In this document: piece by piece, positions 6,233 through 8,986 of the stretch
Layout: the number at the start of each line of letters is the position of its first letter
Position numbering within the stretch: position 1 is the stretch's first letter
Assembly (NCBI GenBank): GCA_030044295.1
Contig: JASHWB010000046.1
Location: 1-8,986 of the forward strand
Direction of reading: 5' to 3'
DNA length: 8,986 nucleotides
Origin: Candidatus Acidiferrales bacterium
GTDB lineage: Bacteria > Acidobacteriota > Terriglobia > Acidiferrales > UBA7541
The notes under the pieces: generated by a model
The model's input: the letters and a program-made list of their open reading frames with translations, nothing else
What the model was told of the DNA's origin: nothing
The model's database searches: none
Made by a program: the position numbers and the translations under genes

Positions 6233-6260
6233 TTGCTTTTTATTCGCCTTGCGGTAAGAT
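6233..6260 (+). promoter_or_regulatory. Candidate recA-proximal promoter
   Basis: TTGCTT (6233-6238), 16 bases, then TAAGAT (6255-6260). The -10 lies in GGTAAGATG, identical to the element before the kinase gene. Transcription would begin near 6267 and give a recA leader of about 150 bases. The ATG overlapping the -10 (6259) is not a recA start. Confidence 0.45.
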
Positions 6261-6365
6261 GCCCTCATTCGGGGGTCTCCGGGCTCAGGCACGACGGTTT
6301 CGCGTGTTTGGGTGGCAGAAATGGCCGAACGGGCCGCGGCTCTCTCTGGTATTATCGGGCCGCCT

Positions 6366-6383
6366 GCGTCTCCTCCCAGACGC
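6366..6383 (+). promoter_or_regulatory. recA leader hairpin with an anti-Shine-Dalgarno loop
   Basis: GCGTCT (6366-6371) and AGACGC (6378-6383) form a perfect 6-bp stem whose loop is CCTCCC (6372-6377). The recA ribosome-binding sequence GAGG lies at 6407-6410. CCTC in the loop is complementary to GAGG, so a kissing or refolded structure could mask the site. A control role is inference. Confidence 0.4.
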
Positions 6384-6418
6384 GTGGACTAAACGAAAAG
6401 CCTATCGAGGTGCGCGCT

Positions 6419-7504
6419 ATGAACGACGACAAAACTAAGAATCTGGATCTAGCGATTTCGCAGATTGAAAAGACGTATGGCAAGGGCTCCATCATGCGCT
6501 TGGGAACTCGCGACGTTCTTGTGCCCGTCAGCGTGATTCCCACCGGCTCGATCTCTCTCGACTCCGCTCTCGGCGTCGGCGGATTTCCGCGCGGCCGCGT
6601 GATCGAGGTTTACGGCCCGGAATCGGGCGGCAAAACCACGCTCACGCTACACGTAATCGCCGAAGCGCAAAAACTCGGCGGACAGGCCGCGTTCATCGAC
6701 GCGGAGCACGCGCTAGATCCCGTCTATGCGCGTAAATTGGGCGTCAATGTGGACGACCTGCTCGTTTCACAGCCCGACAATGGCGAGCAGGCGCTGGAAA
6801 TCGCCGAAGCGCTGATTCGTTCGAATGCCGTCGATGTCGTCGTCGTGGACTCCGTGGCCGCGCTGGTGCCGAAAGCCGAACTCGAAGGCGAAATGGGCGA
6901 GCCGCAAATGGGATTGCAGGCGCGGCTCATGTCGCAGGCGCTGCGCAAGCTCACCGCGATCGTCTCTAAATCGAAGACCTGCCTGATTTTCATCAACCAG
7001 ATTCGCGAGAAAATCGGCGTAATGTTCGGAAATCCGGAGACGACTACCGGCGGCCGTGCGCTGAAATTTTATTCTTCAATCCGCGTCGATATCCGCCGCA
7101 TTCAGTCGATCAAGGAAGGCGACCGCGTGGTCGGCTCGCGCACGCGCGGCAAAGTGGTGAAGAACAAAGTCGCCGCGCCGTTTCGCGAGGCGGAATTCGA
7201 CATCATCTACGGCGAAGGTGTTTCCAAGGAAGGCGACCTGCTTGACCTCGGCGTAACGCGCGGCGCGCTCGAAAAGTCGGGTACCTGGATTTCCTACAAG
7301 GGCGAGCGCCTCGGCCAGGGCCGCGAGAATGCGCGCCTCTTCCTGAAGGAGCACACAGACATTCGCGACAAAATCGAGCACGATTTGCGCAAAGTCCTCG
7401 GTATCGCCGGTCCGGCTTCAGACAACGGGAAGAAACCCTCCGCCGATGAAGAAAAACCGGCAGCGAAGGCCGCCTCGGCCGGACAAAGCCGCGCCGGCCG
7501 CTGA
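6419..7504 (+). CDS. recA: RecA recombinase
   Basis: The 361-residue DNA-dependent ATPase forms filaments on single-stranded DNA, catalyses strand exchange and, as co-protease, triggers LexA self-cleavage. The core is collinear with E. coli RecA: Walker A GPESGGKT (66-73, Lys72; E. coli has GPESSGKT), catalytic Glu96 in IDAEHALDP, Walker B Asp144 in VVVVDSVAAL, DNA loop 1 near 156-165, Gln194 in FINQIREKIG, and loop 2 with GNPETTTGG (204-212). The C-terminal tail after about residue 335 is Ala/Lys/Glu-rich and ends basic, unlike the acidic E. coli tail. The start at 6419 has GAGG at 6407-6410, eight bases upstream, and gives the usual RecA N-terminus. The open frame reaches back to a TTG at 6233, but that extension lacks RecA similarity. 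No recX follows. The long leader suggests regulated expression. Confidence 0.98.
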   Translation: MNDDKTKNLDLAISQIEKTYGKGSIMRLGTRDVLVPVSVIPTGSISLDSALGVGGFPRGRVIEVYGPESGGKTTLTLHVIAEAQKLGGQAAFIDAEHALDPVYARKLGVNVDDLLVSQPDNGEQALEIAEALIRSNAVDVVVVDSVAALVPKAELEGEMGEPQMGLQARLMSQALRKLTAIVSKSKTCLIFINQIREKIGVMFGNPETTTGGRALKFYSSIRVDIRRIQSIKEGDRVVGSRTRGKVVKNKVAAPFREAEFDIIYGEGVSKEGDLLDLGVTRGALEKSGTWISYKGERLGQGRENARLFLKEHTDIRDKIEHDLRKVLGIAGPASDNGKKPSADEEKPAAKAASAGQSRAGR

Positions 7505-7536
7505 CGCGCTCGATCAACTAGTTGTGCTTTTGGGGA

Positions 7537-7578
7537 GTCGGAGCTTTCTTGCGGTGAGAAGCTGAAGGGAGCTCCGAC
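7537..7578 (+). terminator. Long hairpin downstream of recA (candidate 3' end or attenuator)
   Basis: GTCGGAGCT (7537-7545) and AGCTCCGAC (7570-7578) form a perfect 9-bp stem starting 33 bases after the recA stop. The 24-base loop contains a further TTCT/AGAA pairing. An alternative local stem AGCTT (7542-7546) with AAGCT (7559-7563) excludes the long one. Only a distant TTTT (7588-7591) follows, so it is not a textbook intrinsic terminator. Confidence 0.45.
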
Positions 7579-7603
7579 ATTCAGCGGTTTTCAGTGGACC
7601 GCA

Positions 7604-7613
7604 CGCCCGGGCG
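7604..7613. repeat. 10-base GC palindrome before the dinB-like gene
   Basis: CGCCCGGGCG is a perfect palindrome 23 bases upstream of the start at 7637. It could be an operator half, but GC-rich palindromes of this size arise easily by chance in such DNA. Confidence 0.25.
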
Positions 7614-7636
7614 ACCTTCGGGAAGCGAGCGAAGAA

Positions 7637-8188
7637 ATGAAATCACCTGAACTCGAGCGGGCTGTCAGCTACCTGACGCAAACCCGCGATAATCTGCTGC
7701 GCGCGGCCAGTGGGCTCTCGCCTGCACAGATGCGATTCAAACCGGCGCCAGACCGCTGGTCCATCGCTGAATGCCTGGAACATCTAGTCACCGTGGAGAA
7801 CCGCGCAATCGACGGTATTTCGAACGCGCTGCGCCAGCCAGCCGACTCATCGAAACGCAGTCCGTTCGACGGCCGCGACGACGAACTGCTTCATATCGCC
7901 GCCGACCGCACAAATCGCCGCCAGGCGCCCGAAGCCGTCCAGCCTTCGGGCCGTCTGCCTCACGATCAGCTTCTTCGCGAATTCGAAGCTTCCCGCCAGC
8001 GCACCATCGATCTCGCCGCAACCACCGAGCGCGATCCGAGGCAGCATTTCTTCGCCCACCGCGCATTTGGCGAACTCGATTGTTATCAGTGGATGCTGCT
8101 GATCGCGGCGCATGGCGACCGGCACCGCGTACAGATTGAAGAAGTACTTGCGAGGCTGGATTTTCCCCGCGCCGCAGCTGCCGTTTAG
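7637..8188 (+). CDS. DinB-fold (DinB_2-like) putative metal-dependent protein
   Basis: A 183-residue cytoplasmic protein of the DinB/YfiT-like four-helix bundle superfamily. It is named after damage-induced dinB of Bacillus and is unrelated to DNA polymerase IV. The N-terminal helix is followed by the family signature PAPDRWSIAECLEHLV (36-51). The second signature near the C-terminus is LDCYQWMLLIAAHGDRHRVQIEEV (147-170, with gaps at variable positions across the family). His49, His159 and His163 are placed as the usual metal-binding triad. Family members include bacillithiol or mycothiol S-transferases and maleylpyruvate isomerases, but the substrate here is unknown. The start at 7637 has only a purine-rich GAGCGAAG upstream, not a strong Shine-Dalgarno sequence, yet it places the first helix correctly. 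It lies 132 bases after recA. Whether it shares recA's damage response cannot be judged. Confidence 0.9.
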   Translation: MKSPELERAVSYLTQTRDNLLRAASGLSPAQMRFKPAPDRWSIAECLEHLVTVENRAIDGISNALRQPADSSKRSPFDGRDDELLHIAADRTNRRQAPEAVQPSGRLPHDQLLREFEASRQRTIDLAATTERDPRQHFFAHRAFGELDCYQWMLLIAAHGDRHRVQIEEVLARLDFPRAAAAV

Positions 8189-8314
8189 CGCCCGCTTAAC
8201 AACCGCGCTCGGACCTATTCCATGCCGCGCGGCTTCGAACCGCCAAATCTCTCCTGTCCTTCCGTCCAGTAGAATAAAAATTCACGAATCTGGAAAATCC
8301 CGACGGCTTTTTCA
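8189..8314 (+). other. Intergenic stretch without a recognised gene
   Basis: Contains a perfect 10-base palindrome GCCGCGCGGC (8224-8233), a nearby GCGG/CCGC stem around TTCGAA, and an AT-rich tract (about 8272-8285). A weak GAAAA/TTTTC pairing (8293-8314) might serve as a 3' end for the dinB-like gene. I see no tRNA, promoter or small gene that I would support. Confidence 0.4.
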
Positions 8315-8343
8315 TTGCGCGGAGTTTCGCGCTTACTTAAAAT
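8315..8343 (+). promoter_or_regulatory. Candidate promoter for the transpeptidase gene
   Basis: TTGCGC (8315-8320), 17 bases, then TAAAAT (8338-8343), a five-of-six -10 match. Transcription would begin near 8350, leaving about 40 bases before the ATG at 8390. The in-frame ATG at 8342 overlaps the -10 and would not be transcribed from here, which favours the later start. Confidence 0.5.
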
Positions 8344-8389
8344 GTGTTCGCGTTTCGATTTGTTGTGGCGTGATTGGGGTCGCTTTCAT

Positions 8390-8986
8390 ATGCAGAATGT
8401 TCCGGGCCTTAAGCAGTCCTTCTCGGTTTTGTGTCTCGTCTTGATCGGTGCTCTTGGGATTGCAGCCGGGGCTCCTGCGCGCCGCGCTACCTACCGCCGA
8501 ATTCATCACTACCGCCATTACCGCGTGCGGTTCGTCGATCCCGCTAAGGACGATGTGACTACGTTCGACGATCCGATTGTGCGCCAGATTGCCGTGGAGG
8601 CGCTGGGGCACCAAAGCGGATCGGTAGTAGCCGTCAATCCGGAAAACGGGAGAATCCTGGCGATCGTCAACCAGAAGATGGCCTTCTCATCGGCATTGGA
8701 GCCGTGCTCGACCATCAAGCCGTTCGTCACTATTGCCGCCCTGGAAGAAAACGTGATCACGGGCGATACGATGCTGCGCGTCGCACCGCGACGCTATATG
8801 AATCTGACCGAGGCGCTGGCCCACTCGAACAACGAATTTTTCCAGGAAGTGGGCACGCAGCTCGGATTCGATCGCGAGATCAAGTACGAGAAGATGCTGG
8901 GGCTGGGCCAGCGGGTCGGGTACGACATTCCCGAAGAGCAGCCGGGATTTCTGCCGGAAAAGCCCCCGCTGTTTGGCGGAGTTGCG
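8390..8986 (+). CDS. Secreted penicillin-binding transpeptidase (5' part, runs off the window)
   Basis: The first 199 residues of a D,D-transpeptidase that would cross-link peptidoglycan outside the cytoplasmic membrane. Residues 1-28 look like a signal peptide or anchor, with hydrophobic 11-28 and APA before two arginines. A Tyr/His/Arg-rich linker (31-47) follows. The transpeptidase domain starts near residue 60: SVVAVNPENGRILAIVN (78-94), the active-site S-x-x-K as PCSTIKPF (Ser107, Lys110), and the S-x-N motif SNN (146-148). The K-T/S-G motif should lie beyond the window. Only about 30 residues separate linker and catalytic domain, so the pedestal domain of class B PBPs and the glycosyltransferase of class A PBPs are absent from this end. 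GGGG (8376-8379) is the only Shine-Dalgarno-like sequence. An alternative ATG at 8342 would add 16 residues. It may build the wall or, like some divergent members, act as a beta-lactam-binding regulator. Confidence 0.85.
   Translation, partial: MQNVPGLKQSFSVLCLVLIGALGIAAGAPARRATYRRIHHYRHYRVRFVDPAKDDVTTFDDPIVRQIAVEALGHQSGSVVAVNPENGRILAIVNQKMAFSSALEPCSTIKPFVTIAALEENVITGDTMLRVAPRRYMNLTEALAHSNNEFFQEVGTQLGFDREIKYEKMLGLGQRVGYDIPEEQPGFLPEKPPLFGGVA

Larger units (their letters stand above)
5654..6418 (+). other. 765-base gene-free region upstream of recA, rich in regulatory-like structure
   Basis: No convincing protein is encoded on either strand. The longest open frame (minus strand, 5788-6075) has no recognisable motif. 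The stretch holds two 3'-end hairpins for the kinase gene, paired 14-base direct repeats, two promoter candidates, a palindrome, a hairpin followed by a boxA-like sequence, a 61-base multi-part stem-loop, and a hairpin with an anti-Shine-Dalgarno loop. TATTCGCCTT occurs twice (5911-5920 and 6241-6250), and CGCCTTTC occurs at 5897 and 5915. Its length, structure and position suggest a long regulated recA leader or an unannotated small RNA; which one cannot be settled from the sequence. Confidence 0.6.

Noticed and set aside
6260..6365. SRP RNA or 6S RNA in the recA leader (GGGCTCAGGC resemblance)
   Set aside because: The diagnostic GGAAGGAAGCAG-type loop of SRP RNA is missing and no long 6S-like rod with a central bubble is visible.
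6233..6418. N-terminal extension of recA from a TTG at 6233
   Set aside because: The 62 extra residues have no RecA similarity, overlap the proposed promoter, and the ATG at 6419 with GAGG upstream gives a standard RecA N-terminus.
8215..8260. tRNA-like TTCGAA loop with flanking GC stem (minus strand)
   Set aside because: The T-arm-like stem is imperfect and no D arm, anticodon arm or acceptor stem can be drawn around it.
8112..8444. Plus-strand open frame overlapping the ends of the dinB-like and transpeptidase genes
   Set aside because: It is in another frame from both, crosses a promoter candidate, and its translation shows no coherent fold or motif.

Overview
The window most likely comes from an Acidobacteriota chromosome (Terriglobia-like). 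This is an inference from gene content. It carries a secreted von Willebrand A protein of the type labelled 'VWFA-related Acidobacterial domain', a Ser/Thr kinase fused through one membrane helix to a TolB/PD40 propeller, a DinB-fold protein ending in an LD.YQW..LIAAHG.RH signature, and a transpeptidase with a PCSTIKP active site. The DNA is GC-rich, genes rarely have a clear Shine-Dalgarno sequence, and every gene I support lies on the + strand.

Layout. 43-405: small zinc-ribbon/DUF2007-type protein. 536-1396: 3-hydroxyacyl(butyryl)-CoA dehydrogenase. 1510-2676: exported vWA protein with a glycine-rich insert. 2732-5653: transmembrane kinase with an extracytoplasmic beta-propeller. 5654-6418: 765 bases with no convincing gene, but rich in regulatory-looking structure. 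6419-7504: recA. 7637-8188: DinB-like metalloprotein. 8390 to the window edge: 5' part of a secreted penicillin-binding transpeptidase, with a plausible promoter just before it. Gaps of 44-202 bases separate the other genes, so most are probably transcribed singly. I see no defence island, prophage, insertion sequence, CRISPR array, tRNA or rRNA gene.

How the parts fit. The genes are mostly housekeeping and envelope or signalling functions that need not act together. RecA handles recombination and DNA-damage sensing. The dehydrogenase serves fatty-acid or butyrate-type metabolism. The kinase, vWA protein and transpeptidase all act at or outside the membrane.

The most interesting region is upstream of recA. 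A 14-base direct repeat (AACAAGGGCGGAAC) brackets a possible promoter, and its first copy reads GAAC-N7-GAAC. A shortened third copy lies about one repeat interval further on. Next come a hairpin and a boxA-like sequence in the order seen in rRNA antitermination leaders, then a 61-base multi-part stem-loop, a second promoter and a hairpin with an anti-Shine-Dalgarno loop shortly before recA. A second theme is that -10-like hexamers ending in AT followed by G create false ATG starts (34, 2720, 6259, 8342), so the real starts probably lie downstream.
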